This document shows, one piece after another, positions 9,290 to 18,380 of a stretch of DNA of 64,000 nucleotides. Within the stretch, counting starts at the first letter, position 1; the number at the start of each line of letters is the position of its first letter. The notes beneath the pieces were generated by a model. It saw only the letters and a program-made list of their open reading frames with translations, made no database searches and was not told the origin of the DNA. Source of the stretch: Olsenella sp. Marseille-P4559 (lineage in GTDB: Bacteria; Actinomycetota; Coriobacteriia; Coriobacteriales; Atopobiaceae); NCBI RefSeq assembly GCF_900605015.1, contig NZ_LR027573.1, positions 142,375 to 206,374 on the forward strand. Reading direction: 5' to 3'. A program made the translations under genes and the position numbers.

Positions 9290-9445
9290 AAAAACGCGCC
9301 TGCTCCTTCTGGGAATCACGTCGCCGTCTCGTTCGGCGTATCCGCGGTGCCACCATGTCGACTTTAACGTTGCGAAGGATCTGCTACCGTCTCGGGGGTG
9401 ATTTCACGCATTCCGAAGCAGGCGCCTGAATGCTATCTCTTCTGT
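9290..9445 (-). ncRNA. T-box leader
   Basis: The minus strand has, in order, AGAGATAGC (9440-9432), GAAATCACCCCCGAG (9405-9391) and the T-box core GGTGGCACCGCGGA (9354-9341), which are the conserved blocks of a T-box riboswitch. TGGC in the core would pair with the acceptor end of a tRNA with G as discriminator base. Just upstream GTGC/GCAC could close a very short stem I. AGCAGGCGC (9304-9296) is followed by T5 and is a perfect complement of GCGCCTGCT at 9425-9417, a possible terminator. No synthetase or amino-acid gene follows; the next gene is the NdpA-like CDS about 360 nt on. Confidence 0.75.
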
Positions 9446-9667
9446 GCCCATCGGAATGCACCTCCTTGATCGGCCGTCCTTGCTGGGCGACAACCTTTAG
9501 TTACTGTCTTTATAACCAAACCGCTGGGGCCATATCATGTGATTCCTCGGCCATACCGCAAACGGTGCCATTGGCTCCGTGACGGAACGCCACGCGCGCT
9601 GCTTCGCGAAGAGTGGAATAATGGATAACTGGTGCAATTCCTGGTCCGATCCCATCCCCTTGCGCGC

Positions 9668-11812
9668 CTACTCCCGTCTCGCGCCCGAGCGCTCCACAAT
9701 TCCTCTTGAGGTCTCGTAGGTCACCCAGAAGTAGCCGCCATAGAGCGCCAGCACTATCGCACCCGTGACGAGCGTCGGCCGCATAAAGTTGGCCATGCCC
9801 AGCGTCTCCACAACGTTCTTGATGACCCCAAGGACAACGAAGGAGTGCGCAAGGGCAAGCGCCAGCGGAAAGACAAAGTACACGGCAACCTGGAAGAGCA
9901 GGGCGCGGTCGATCATTAATCGCTCGGCGCCAAGCTCGCGAAGGATTCTATAGCGCGTGACGTTATCCGCTGCCGCGGAGAGCTGCTGAATGGCAAGGAT
10001 CGAAGCGCAGGAGACGAGAAGCACAAAGCCAATGTAGATGGCTACGTAGGCAATCGTGGCCGAAATGCCAACGGACGCAGTGCGAATCTTTGTCGCTGTG
10101 GTGTAGTTGAAGTACGGCCAGGTGCTGAGCGTTGGCGCATAGGCATCGGAGAGCGAGCCCTCGGTCGGGAAGCCCTCGGTCGGGAACGCCACCTCAAGCG
10201 CATCGAGGAAGTCCTGCTCGGAGATGCCCGGGCGATACGTCACGTCGAGGACGGAATAGCTGCGTGAAAGCTGGTCTCCATGGGTCGCGAGGAATGAGTC
10301 GGGAACGACGATGGAGCACCAGGAGCCTCCATCGGTATCCGCAAAGAGGGCGACATCGTCTGCCGAGACAAGCGAGAGCTCCTCGCCAGCAATGGTGATT
10401 GACCCGCGCTTCGAGGCGATCTCGCACCAGAAGTCGAGGTAAGAGTGGCTGGTCGTGACAAGCATCGCCCGACCATCGGCGAGAGAGAGCTCCGCCTTGC
10501 CTTGCATGCGAAGGGCAGCGTTGAGCTGCGAGATGCCCATGATTCCGAGTGAGGCATCCCCTGACTGCTGGAACTGCTTGGGGATCTTCACGTCCAGACC
10601 TCCCAAGAGGGCGCTTCCCGTGAGGCCGTCGGCAGAATAACGGTCAATCTGGCAACTCTGCTCGACGTACTCGTCCCAGCTTGGTGCTGCAGCACGGATG
10701 GACGCAACCATGTCACCACCGACAGCATCCATTGCCGCCACATTATCCGGAAGCGTTTGGTCGAGAGCAACGCCGTTCTCGTCCGTCTCGGGTGACGCCG
10801 CAGACATGGCCGTGTAGGACGTAAAGGAGGCGTCGAACGGAGTTCTCTCCTCAATGCTCTGGTTCATCGAGTCTGCGATGGCAAACCCGCCGCAGGTAGA
10901 TGTTATTGCCAGGAACAGAGCCGCGCACACGATCGAGATGGAGAGCCACGCACTGTTGATTCGGCTGTTGAGCTGGCGTAGCGAGAACATGTTGAGGCCA
11001 CGCAGGTAGAGCCTCTTGTTCGACTGCACCGCGCGCAGGAGAAACCCCGAGAGCGAGAAGAAGAACAGCAGCGTGCCCACGCTCACGAGGAGGGTGGCAA
11101 GTCTGAACTGGCTGTCGATGTAGAGCATGCCGTTCTGGATGAGCTCGTGGTATGCGACACCGATGAGCGCCAGCGATACCACAAACAGCACGACACAGAC
11201 CGGCAGGCTGCGAATCCTTGCCTTCTCGCTCACCTTGTCGGCGTTGATGAGGTCGATGAGCCCGAAGCAGGAGACGGCACGCACGTTGAACAGGAGCGTA
11301 ACGGCAAACATGAGCAGAAAGCAGCCAAGCGTGGCAAGGGCTGCTGTGGGCGAGAACACGAGAGAAAAGCCCGAGATGGTCACAGCAAAGACGTGCGCGG
11401 TCACCACAAGCATAATCTGCGAGAGAAGAATTCCCGCAAGAAGCCCTACGGCAAGCGCCCCTACGCCAACAATGAGCGCCTCAAGCATCACGATGAGCGA
11501 CACCTGGCCACGACTCATGCCCAAGGTGAGATAGATGCCAAACTCACGCTTGCGACGTCGGATGAGGAACTGGTTCGCGTAGACGACGAGCAGCCCCAGA
11601 ACAACGGCGACAAAGACGGACACACCGCCGATGAGCCGCGAAAGCATGGCGATTACCTGGCGAGAGTCCTCGTTTAAGTCGAGCGCGGCAGATTGCTGCG
11701 TGATGGAGTTGAACGCATAGAAGACACAGATGCCAAAGACGAGGCTCAAGAAGTAGACAGAGAAGTCGCGCAGTGACCTGCGGACGTTGCCGAAGGCGAT
11801 TTTAGCGAGCAT
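9668..11812 (-). CDS. Bce-type ABC transporter permease (FtsX-like)
   Basis: 714 residues. The layout is that of BceB/VraG-type permeases: one membrane segment, a first FtsX block (about 60-290), a large extracellular domain of about 200 residues, and a final FtsX block with three segments. This family senses and detoxifies peptide antibiotics together with a dedicated kinase. The start ATG at 11812 overlaps the ATPase stop (ATGCTCGCTAA), indicating translational coupling. The matching kinase and regulator lie at 14079-15810. An imperfect tandem (EGFPTEGS) is visible near residue 575. Confidence 0.88.
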   Translation of the reverse strand: MLAKIAFGNVRRSLRDFSVYFLSLVFGICVFYAFNSITQQSAALDLNEDSRQVIAMLSRLIGGVSVFVAVVLGLLVVYANQFLIRRRKREFGIYLTLGMSRGQVSLIVMLEALIVGVGALAVGLLAGILLSQIMLVVTAHVFAVTISGFSLVFSPTAALATLGCFLLMFAVTLLFNVRAVSCFGLIDLINADKVSEKARIRSLPVCVVLFVVSLALIGVAYHELIQNGMLYIDSQFRLATLLVSVGTLLFFFSLSGFLLRAVQSNKRLYLRGLNMFSLRQLNSRINSAWLSISIVCAALFLAITSTCGGFAIADSMNQSIEERTPFDASFTSYTAMSAASPETDENGVALDQTLPDNVAAMDAVGGDMVASIRAAAPSWDEYVEQSCQIDRYSADGLTGSALLGGLDVKIPKQFQQSGDASLGIMGISQLNAALRMQGKAELSLADGRAMLVTTSHSYLDFWCEIASKRGSITIAGEELSLVSADDVALFADTDGGSWCSIVVPDSFLATHGDQLSRSYSVLDVTYRPGISEQDFLDALEVAFPTEGFPTEGSLSDAYAPTLSTWPYFNYTTATKIRTASVGISATIAYVAIYIGFVLLVSCASILAIQQLSAAADNVTRYRILRELGAERLMIDRALLFQVAVYFVFPLALALAHSFVVLGVIKNVVETLGMANFMRPTLVTGAIVLALYGGYFWVTYETSRGIVERSGARRE

Positions 11813-12626
11813 CGGCGGCCTCCCCGCCCAGGAACGACACCACGTCGATGATGTGGTCGAAGAAGTGCTTTCTCGTCTTGGCTCCGCGGATGACCTCGTT
11901 GAACACGCGACCGTCCTTGATGAAGAGGATGCGTTTGGCATAGCTTGCGGCAAAGGAGTCGTGGGTTACCATCACGATGGTCGCGCCCGAAGCGTTCATC
12001 TGCTCGAAGCTCTCCAGGAGGTTTCTGGAGTTCTTTGAGTCGATCGCACCAGTGGGCTCGTCGGCGAGAACCAGCGAGGGCCGTGTGACGATGGCTCGGG
12101 CTGCGGCTACGCGTTGGCGCTGTCCGCCGGACATCTCGTAGGGATACTTTGCGAGGACGTCCGTGATGCCCAGGCGCGCTGCCACCTCGTCCACGCGGCC
12201 CTCAATCTGGGACGGCTCGATGCGATTGATCGTGAGGGCGAGCGCGATGTTCTCGCGAGCCGTCAGCGTGTCTAGGAGGTTGGAGTCCTGGAAAACGAAG
12301 CCCAGGCGCTCGCGGCGGAATCGCGCGAGCTGGCTCTGCTTGAGTTTCGTGATGTCCTGGCCTTCGATGAGGATGTGGCCAGCCGTCGGTCGGTCTATGG
12401 TCGAGATGCAGTTGAGCAGCGTCGTCTTACCGGATCCGGATGCTCCCATGATGCCCACGTACTCGCCTGTGCGCACCTCGAGTGAGACCCCATCGAGGGC
12501 CTTTGTGATGTTTCCCCTGGTACCGTAGTACTTTTCGACGTTTTGACAGGTAAGGATGGCTGGTGGTGAGGCTGATGGCGCTGCGTCTGACATGCCATCG
12601 ATGGCCGGGACGGTGAATGAAGCCAT
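11802..12626 (-). CDS. Bce-type ABC transporter ATP-binding protein
   Basis: 274 residues. Walker A GASGSGKTT (about residue 60), Q-loop FVFQDSNLL, signature MSGGQRQR, Walker B LVLADEPTGAID and switch His VTHD are all intact. The MacB/LolD-like subfamily (TARENIALAL, PTGAIDSKNSRNLL) matches BceA partners of FtsX permeases. The N-terminus has about 25 extra residues before the ABC fold. AAAGGA lies 8 nt before the ATG. It forms an operon with the permease, probably driven from the promoter region around 12700. Confidence 0.93.
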   Translation of the reverse strand: MASFTVPAIDGMSDAAPSASPPAILTCQNVEKYYGTRGNITKALDGVSLEVRTGEYVGIMGASGSGKTTLLNCISTIDRPTAGHILIEGQDITKLKQSQLARFRRERLGFVFQDSNLLDTLTARENIALALTINRIEPSQIEGRVDEVAARLGITDVLAKYPYEMSGGQRQRVAAARAIVTRPSLVLADEPTGAIDSKNSRNLLESFEQMNASGATIVMVTHDSFAASYAKRILFIKDGRVFNEVIRGAKTRKHFFDHIIDVVSFLGGEAADAR

Positions 12627-12697
12627 ATACGTTCCTTTCGCTCGTTGACATGACCATACTCGGCGAGCGCGCAGGCGACTGCCATCGATTGAGCTGC

Positions 12698-12781
12698 ATC
12701 ATACCTTGTGTTTTCGTAAGGAAACGGCGTCGGTGATTGCCGCGAGGCCCTGGCGCAGGGCATAACGTAACTACGCGTAAC
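12698..12781 (-). promoter_or_regulatory. Promoter and candidate response-regulator site of the Bce-type operon
   Basis: TATGAT (12698-12703, minus strand) is a good -10 element; the same GGTATGATGC context recurs upstream of the phosphate transporter gene. The -35 is weak, as expected of an activated promoter. Upstream, CGTAAC occurs twice (12766-12771 and 12776-12781), a direct repeat with a 10-bp period as OmpR-family regulators like. Assignment to the regulator at 15139 is inference. Confidence 0.4.
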
Positions 12782-13042
12782 AAGAAATCGCAAAACTACA
12801 CACAGAATTGAGGTTTTGAAGACCTCCGGTGCACTTGAGCGATAAGTGGGAAGAGACCCAGGCATCTCCGCAATGCATCCATTCAACACTCAAATGGGAT
12901 AACATAATTATCCACTTGCCGATGGAAACCTATCGCTTGCCGGAAGTATCTCCAGGACAATTAAATAACCTTCATATCCTCAATTTTGCGTGTAGTTTCG
13001 CCAATCTCAGCTTCACGGAGTACATCGTGATGGGAGGAAGCC
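12782..13042. other. AT-richer intergenic stretch before the endonuclease-like gene
   Basis: Base composition is clearly lower in GC than the flanks (for example AACATAATTATCCACTTGC at about 12900). No coding frame with known resemblance is seen. It probably holds the promoter of the gene at 13043 and may mark acquired DNA. Confidence 0.4.
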
Positions 13043-14059
13043 ATGCAAAAGAGGTTGATTGTCGCCGGGGCTACTCTCGATCGAGCAATATCTGCCATGC
13101 ATACGGGAGATTTGCTCTACGAACGCTGCCGGATAACTACTCTTCCCCCGAACTCATGCGTCAACACCCGCGAGGAGTTCGACAAAACAAGCCTTATTAA
13201 TCTGCGATGGCTGTTGGATCCCGCAGAGAATGAGCCTGTCGAGCTGTTCGTGAGTTCACCGAGCGATCGAAATAACAGTGGCGCAACCAAGACCTACCTC
13301 CTCCCACAGCAACTGCCGATGGGTAGCCTGGTCCGACTAAGGGATAACATCTTCACGCTTTCACCCGAGTGCTATTTTGTGTGGAAATGCCGCCAAATCC
13401 CAGATTTGCCATCACGGCTCATGCTCTGCGATGAGCTGCTTGGCACCTATGCCCGGAAGATACCAGGCGAAAGAGGCTCGGGGTGTGCGTATTTCCTGGA
13501 GCCTCTCACCACCGCGCGAAGATTACACGCCTTCCTTCGGCGAGCCGGCGGCATGCGGGGTGTACGACCAGCGCGCGACACACTTCGCTGGGCATTGGGA
13601 AACTCCTTCTCGCCGATGGAGTCCATCCTCGCAACAGTCATCATCCTTCCCCAACGCTATGGCGGGTGGGGGTATCCGCAGCCTACTCTCAATCCGACGC
13701 TGGTTGTACCAGCCGACAAGCGACACCTCACCCATGGGGATAGCTATATGCCAGACATCGCATGGGCTGAGTTTCTGCTGGACGTCGAGTACGACAGCCG
13801 AGAGCGTCACGACACGCTGGCCGAACGACGCAAAGACGAAATCAGGAAGAGCGACATAGAAGCCTTGGGATACAAGGTCATTCCCGTCCACCCCAATGAC
13901 CTGACAGACTTTGCCGAGGCCGAGAGGCTTCGCTTGAAGATTGGGGAACATCTTGTTGGCCACAAGGGAAGGACGATGCGTCAGCACCTCAAGAGGCTTG
14001 ACACACCAGAGCTTGCAGAGGGCCGCCGCAGTCTGTTAGAGATGCTACTGCACGGATAG
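13043..14059 (+). CDS. Hypothetical protein with restriction-endonuclease-like C-terminal half
   Basis: 338 residues with a clear ribosome site (GGGAGGA, 4 nt before the ATG). The C-terminal half resembles the DUF559/Vsr type of PD-(D/E)XK fold: helix with Glu (SPMESILATVIILP), then PDIAWAEFLLDVEYDS, then RKSDIEALGYKVIPVHPNDL. The usual catalytic Lys is not obvious, so it may be inactive or a binding module. The N-terminal half (about 1-150) is unrecognised. The gene sits in opposite orientation between the transporter and two-component halves of a Bce-type module, with an AT-richer leader, suggesting insertion. Confidence 0.7.
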   Translation: MQKRLIVAGATLDRAISAMHTGDLLYERCRITTLPPNSCVNTREEFDKTSLINLRWLLDPAENEPVELFVSSPSDRNNSGATKTYLLPQQLPMGSLVRLRDNIFTLSPECYFVWKCRQIPDLPSRLMLCDELLGTYARKIPGERGSGCAYFLEPLTTARRLHAFLRRAGGMRGVRPARDTLRWALGNSFSPMESILATVIILPQRYGGWGYPQPTLNPTLVVPADKRHLTHGDSYMPDIAWAEFLLDVEYDSRERHDTLAERRKDEIRKSDIEALGYKVIPVHPNDLTDFAEAERLRLKIGEHLVGHKGRTMRQHLKRLDTPELAEGRRSLLEMLLHG

Positions 14060-14078
14060 CCGGCAGCGCAAGCAACCG

Positions 14079-15131
14079 CTATTCTGGTCGCTGCGTCGTT
14101 GCCTCAGGGAAGGCAAGGCGTACCTCTGTTCCGGTGTTCGGGCCTATCGCCCGGGACTCAAGGGATATCCCCAGCCCCATCTTCTGGCAAAGCGCCCGGC
14201 ACAGATAGAGGCCCATGCCTGTCGACTTGGCAAACCGCCGCCCGTTCTCCCCGGTAAATCCCTTGTCAAAGACGCGCGACACATCCGACTCCGGAATGCC
14301 AATGCCATCGTCCGCAATCGTAAGCACAGTTTCGTACGCATCCATACCGCGGCTGCGTCGCAGCGCGGAGATGCGCACGTGACCAGCAGCCGCCGTGTCT
14401 TCGGGCCGGCGATACTTGGCCGCGTTCACCAAGAGCTGCCCCACGATAAACGACAGCCACTTTGGGTCGGCGCGAACCGTGGCGTCGAGGCCCTCCCCTA
14501 GTCCGGGCGTAACGCGCGCGTCGATCAGGGCGCGGGCATTCCTACGCAGCGCATCGCGCACAACGTCTCCAAGCACGACCTCGCGAATGGAGAAGTCACG
14601 GTCAAGCGAGCTTCCACGCGCGTAGTAAAGGGCCTGCTCAACGTATCCCTCTATGCGCGTCACCTGCGCATCCATGGCATCGACATTGGGGCTGGGGTGG
14701 TTTTGCGCCACGAGGTGCGCCGCCGCAATGGGGGTCTTCACCTCATGCACCCAGGTCTCGATGTACTCGCGATACTCCCGCGAAGCCGTCCGGAGGTCCG
14801 CCACCTCGTCTGCCATCGCCTTCGACTCCCGCCCGAGGACGTCGTACAGCACGCGCCCCTCAAGGAAGTCCGGCCGCTCAAGCAGCTCGGGCGTGAGGTA
14901 GGGCCTGTCAAGGCCGTCCGCGCTGCGCGACACCTCACGCAAGAAGCCAATGCGGCGCCTGTAGTCAAGAACGTCTGCAGCCAGGCAGGCGACAAGGACG
15001 AGAGCCGCCGAGAAGCACGCCGCTCCGGCATCTGTTCCATACCCTACCAGCATAAATGCCCCAAGCACGACGGCTGCGCAGCGAAGGGTAATCGCCGCCG
15101 CATGGTCCTTGAGATACGACCCGAATCTCAT
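14079..15131 (-). CDS. Sensor histidine kinase, BceS-like
   Basis: 350 residues. Two membrane segments close to the N-terminus (about 13-31 and 34-54) with almost no external loop, the design of intramembrane-sensing kinases that listen to a Bce-type permease. The H-box is ETWVHEVKTPIAA; N-box LLVNAAKY, G1 IADDGIGIPESD and G2 STGMGLYL are present. The ATG at 15131 lies 7 bp past the regulator stop. The partner transporter is at 9668-12626, separated by one foreign-looking gene. Confidence 0.9.
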   Translation of the reverse strand: MRFGSYLKDHAAAITLRCAAVVLGAFMLVGYGTDAGAACFSAALVLVACLAADVLDYRRRIGFLREVSRSADGLDRPYLTPELLERPDFLEGRVLYDVLGRESKAMADEVADLRTASREYREYIETWVHEVKTPIAAAHLVAQNHPSPNVDAMDAQVTRIEGYVEQALYYARGSSLDRDFSIREVVLGDVVRDALRRNARALIDARVTPGLGEGLDATVRADPKWLSFIVGQLLVNAAKYRRPEDTAAAGHVRISALRRSRGMDAYETVLTIADDGIGIPESDVSRVFDKGFTGENGRRFAKSTGMGLYLCRALCQKMGLGISLESRAIGPNTGTEVRLAFPEATTQRPE

Positions 15132-15138
15132 GGCAGGT

Positions 15139-15810
15139 CTACTCGATGATGTAGCCCATGCCACGCTTTGTGGCAATGAAACCCGTGACGCCAATGCCCG
15201 CCAGCGTCTGCCTCAGGTGGCTCACGTTGACCGTCAGCGTGTTGTCATCCACGAACTCGTCGGACTGCCAAAGCTCCTCCTGGATGCGCTGCCGTGACAC
15301 CACCGAGCCAGCATTTCTCATAAGAAGCGAAAGGATGCGCAACTCGTTTTTCGTAAGCTCGGCAGTGCGACCATCGCTCGACACCCCGCAGCGCGCCGTG
15401 TCGAGCGTGACCCCTCTGTGGATGACAAGGGAGGACTCAAGCGTTGTAGCAGAGCTGCGCTTGAGCACAGAGGCTATGTGGGCGAGGAGGACTTGGCCGT
15501 TGTAGGGCTTGGGAACAAAGTCATCGGCGCCGGCAGAGAGCGAGACGAGCTCGTCCATTTCGTTGTCGCGACTGGTTACCACCACAATGGGGACGCTGCT
15601 CTTGCGCCTAAGCTCGCGGCACACGTACTGTCCGTCGATGCCGGGGAGATTAAGGTCAAGGACCACAAGGTCTGGTGAGGTATTGAGGATCTGCCCCACC
15701 ACGTCCGAGAAGCCCTCGATGGCCCGAGCGTCGTAGCCGTTGCGGCGCAGGAGTACGAGAAGCTCGTTTTTGATATCCAGGTCGTCCTCGACAACCACAA
15801 GGTGCTGCAT
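15139..15810 (-). CDS. OmpR-family response regulator, BceR-like
   Basis: 223 residues. Receiver with the acidic pair VVEDD, phospho-acceptor Asp in LVVLDLNLPGIDG, Thr in VVVTSRD and Lys in FVPKPYN; C-terminal winged helix (ELTKNELRILSLLMRN ... VSHLRQTL ... GYIIE). Likely activates the transporter operon at 12626 upon peptide stress. The ATG at 15810 has GGGGGTGGG upstream. First gene of the kinase operon. Confidence 0.9.
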   Translation of the reverse strand: MQHLVVVEDDLDIKNELLVLLRRNGYDARAIEGFSDVVGQILNTSPDLVVLDLNLPGIDGQYVCRELRRKSSVPIVVVTSRDNEMDELVSLSAGADDFVPKPYNGQVLLAHIASVLKRSSATTLESSLVIHRGVTLDTARCGVSSDGRTAELTKNELRILSLLMRNAGSVVSRQRIQEELWQSDEFVDDNTLTVNVSHLRQTLAGIGVTGFIATKRGMGYIIE

Positions 15811-15902
15811 ACCCACCCCCATATGACGCGGCGCGGCCACTCTCTGACCGCGCCGAACCGTTGAAATGAGGGTAGCACGAAGACGCACCGAGAAGCAGCC
15901 AC

Positions 15903-17651
15903 CTAGCCTTGGGCGGCAGACGAGGGGGCCTGGGACTGCCCACCAGAACCGCCTGGGGCCTGCGTGTCGCTCGGCACCTGACCACCCGAGCCAGGCCCAC
16001 CCATACCCATGCCACCGCCTGCGCCAAAGCCACCCGAGACGTCCGAGTACGAACCGTCGCTCAAGGTGACACTCGTCTCGGAGGACCCCACGCGCAGCGT
16101 GTAGGTCCCGTTGGACTCAAGCCCCGCGCAGCTCACGACCACGCAAGCAAACTGCTTTGTCGCGGTTGTGGAGCAAAGCACGTTACCCGCAGAGTCAAGC
16201 ACCTCGATCGAGTCGCCGGCGCTTCCGGACGCCGAGACGAGCATGACGCCCTGGCTGCCTGATGCCGCAAGCGTTTGGGCCATCCCGGTCGAGCCCGTCG
16301 CGATGATGGTGCCGCCCGTCACCGTACCGCTGCCTGCATAGTCAAGCGCACCGTTGCCGTCATTCGTGGGTCCGCTCACGTAGGTCTCGCCGCCAGAGAT
16401 CGTAAGGTTGCCGTTGGAGTCGATGCCATCACCCGAGGCATCGACGCGCACGGTGCCACCAGAGATGGTCACATAGGCGGTGGAGTCATTCTCATCCATG
16501 CCGCCTATGCCCCCGCCCACCGCGCCACCATCGGCCGCAGACGTCTCCGTGGGGTCCCCCGCCGCGTTGATGCCGTCATCCGTTGCGGTGGCATCGATGA
16601 CGCCGCCCGTGATGGAGACGTAGGAGCCCTCGAGCGCCTCGGAGCTTTGGCTCACCGTGATGGTGCCACCGTTTATGACCAGCCCGTACTCGGCGTGCAA
16701 TCCGTCATCTGCAGCGGCAACGTCAATGGAGCCGCCGTCCACCTCGAGGAAGAGTCCGGCGTCAATGCCGTCGGATGTGGCCGTGGCCGTGATGGTGCCG
16801 CCAGAGACGTAGACCCAGCCCTTCTCGGCGTCCTCGTCGTTGGCGCAGTGGATCGCGTCGGTGCCCGCCGTGAGCTTGAGCGTTCCCGCCCCAATGGCTA
16901 CGGAGTCCTTGCCCTGCATGGCATGGCCGGCAGCCGTGACGTCAACCGTCCCGCCATAGATCACGAGATCGTCCTTGCACACGATGCCATGCCCCTGCGC
17001 GCTTGAGACCGAGAGGGACCCCGAGCCGTTCACCGTAAGGTCAGCCTTCGAGAAGACCGCGCCGTCCACGTTGTTGCCATCCCCGGCGTCCGCAAACGAG
17101 CCCGTGGTGGCAAGCGCGTTTGTGGTACCCTCGGCCAACGTGAGGAAGACCTTGTCGGCAGCCTTAACGTAGATGGCGGCGGCATCCGCGGAGGTCACGC
17201 TCGTGCCGGAAAGGACTATCTGCACTTTGGCATCATCGGCAGCGTCAACCACGATCTGCCCGTCAGAAAGCGTACCCGAGACGACATAGGTCCCTGCCTG
17301 GGTGATTGTGACGGTCGAGTCGTCAACCGTAACGCCCGAGCCCGTAACCGTGGTACCACCGTCCGCGAGCGTGATAGCGGTTGCATCGGAGGCATCGTAG
17401 TCACCGCTTTGGTCGCGGTCCGAGTAGACGTCCGTCGTGTCGAGCAGTGTGACGGCATTGCCGGACGTGGTCGCAGCCGTAGTGGTAGCCGCCATCTCGT
17501 CCGTTAACACCGCGCTGGCCGCAGACGTGCCGGACCCCGATGACGCTGACGCGCACCCCACAAGCGGGGCCACGGTCAGGGCAAGGGCAAGGCCTGCAGC
17601 CACACAGGTGCGAAGGATGCCAAATCCGGTGTGCATGTTCCTAGAGCCCAT
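15903..17651 (-). CDS. Lipoprotein with Cthe_2159-type carbohydrate-binding beta-helix
   Basis: 582 residues. Signal with lipobox (LALTVAPLVGC) gives a membrane-anchored lipoprotein. The rest is made of short beta-strand repeats rich in Gly, Thr, Asp and Ser (VYVSGGTITATATSDGIDAG and similar), matching the Cthe_2159 polysaccharide-binding beta-helix family, and ends in a Gly/Ser/Gln-rich tail. The start at 17651 has AGGAGG 9 nt upstream and overlaps the stop of the DUF4956 gene by 11 bp. Third gene of a VTC-DUF4956 operon; a role in surface or biofilm polymer is inferred. Confidence 0.82.
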   Translation of the reverse strand: MGSRNMHTGFGILRTCVAAGLALALTVAPLVGCASASSGSGTSAASAVLTDEMAATTTAATTSGNAVTLLDTTDVYSDRDQSGDYDASDATAITLADGGTTVTGSGVTVDDSTVTITQAGTYVVSGTLSDGQIVVDAADDAKVQIVLSGTSVTSADAAAIYVKAADKVFLTLAEGTTNALATTGSFADAGDGNNVDGAVFSKADLTVNGSGSLSVSSAQGHGIVCKDDLVIYGGTVDVTAAGHAMQGKDSVAIGAGTLKLTAGTDAIHCANDEDAEKGWVYVSGGTITATATSDGIDAGLFLEVDGGSIDVAAADDGLHAEYGLVINGGTITVSQSSEALEGSYVSITGGVIDATATDDGINAAGDPTETSAADGGAVGGGIGGMDENDSTAYVTISGGTVRVDASGDGIDSNGNLTISGGETYVSGPTNDGNGALDYAGSGTVTGGTIIATGSTGMAQTLAASGSQGVMLVSASGSAGDSIEVLDSAGNVLCSTTATKQFACVVVSCAGLESNGTYTLRVGSSETSVTLSDGSYSDVSGGFGAGGGMGMGGPGSGGQVPSDTQAPGGSGGQSQAPSSAAQG

Positions 17652-18336
17652 AGCCGCTCACCTCCTGATGAGAGAGGGACACTTCCAGGTTGCCGTTGCG
17701 AGCCCTCAGCTCGTCGATCATGGCCTTCTCGCTCGTTCCCGCCTCCATGCCAACGTCGTAGGTGAGCCTAAAGAGGCTTCCCATGTTGCAGGTCCTGACG
17801 GAAGCCAGCTCGTGGTAGGTGGTGTAGCGCGCAAGCACGTCGTCGAAGGCGCCGCTGTAGTCAAGGTCCTCCGGGACGGTAATGCGCAGGCTGAGGTCGC
17901 GCGCGTGCGTGCGCGACCGACCCGTGAACTGCTGCAGCGCAAGGCAGGCCCCACCAATCACCACAGTCACCATCGCTGCGGCGGCAAGGTAGCCCATGCC
18001 GGCCACAAGGCCCACCGCCATGGCGAGAAACACGTAGGCGATGTCGCGGCCAGAGCCGGGTGCGCTCCTAAAGCGCACGAGGCTAAAGGCGCCCGCGACG
18101 GCCACGCCTGCGCCAAGGTTGCCGTTCACCATGGCAATCACCACGCACACGATGGCAGGAATCACGACAAGCGCAATGGTGAACGAGCGCGTGTGCCGCT
18201 GCCGGTACGAGTACACGGCGGCAAGCACGGCACCCAGGACAAGCGCGCACAGCGTGCAGACGAGAAGCGGCAGCAACTCGACGCTCGTGGCCGTCGACGC
18301 GGTCGCCGTGGAAGTTGAAAACAGGGAGTCAAGCAT
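17641..18336 (-). CDS. DUF4956 membrane protein
   Basis: 231 residues. Four hydrophobic segments in the first 140 residues (LLPLLVCTLCALVLGAVLAA; FTIALVVIPAIVCVVIAMVN; then a pair) with the conserved GAFSLVRFRSAPGSG between them, then a cytoplasmic alpha/beta domain. This is the DUF4956 family, commonly encoded beside VTC-domain polyphosphate polymerases. The ATG has AAAAGGAGG upstream. It lies between the polymerase gene and the lipoprotein gene, whose start it overlaps. Confidence 0.88.
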   Translation of the reverse strand: MLDSLFSTSTATASTATSVELLPLLVCTLCALVLGAVLAAVYSYRQRHTRSFTIALVVIPAIVCVVIAMVNGNLGAGVAVAGAFSLVRFRSAPGSGRDIAYVFLAMAVGLVAGMGYLAAAAMVTVVIGGACLALQQFTGRSRTHARDLSLRITVPEDLDYSGAFDDVLARYTTYHELASVRTCNMGSLFRLTYDVGMEAGTSEKAMIDELRARNGNLEVSLSHQEVSGYGL

Positions 18337-18380
18337 GCGAGACCTCCTTTTGCGTTGGATGGGATGCCCGCCTAGGCGTG

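Noticed and set aside
9119-9445. RNase P RNA, tmRNA or SRP RNA
   Set aside because: The diagnostic sequences of these RNAs were looked for on both strands and not found, whereas T-box blocks are clear.
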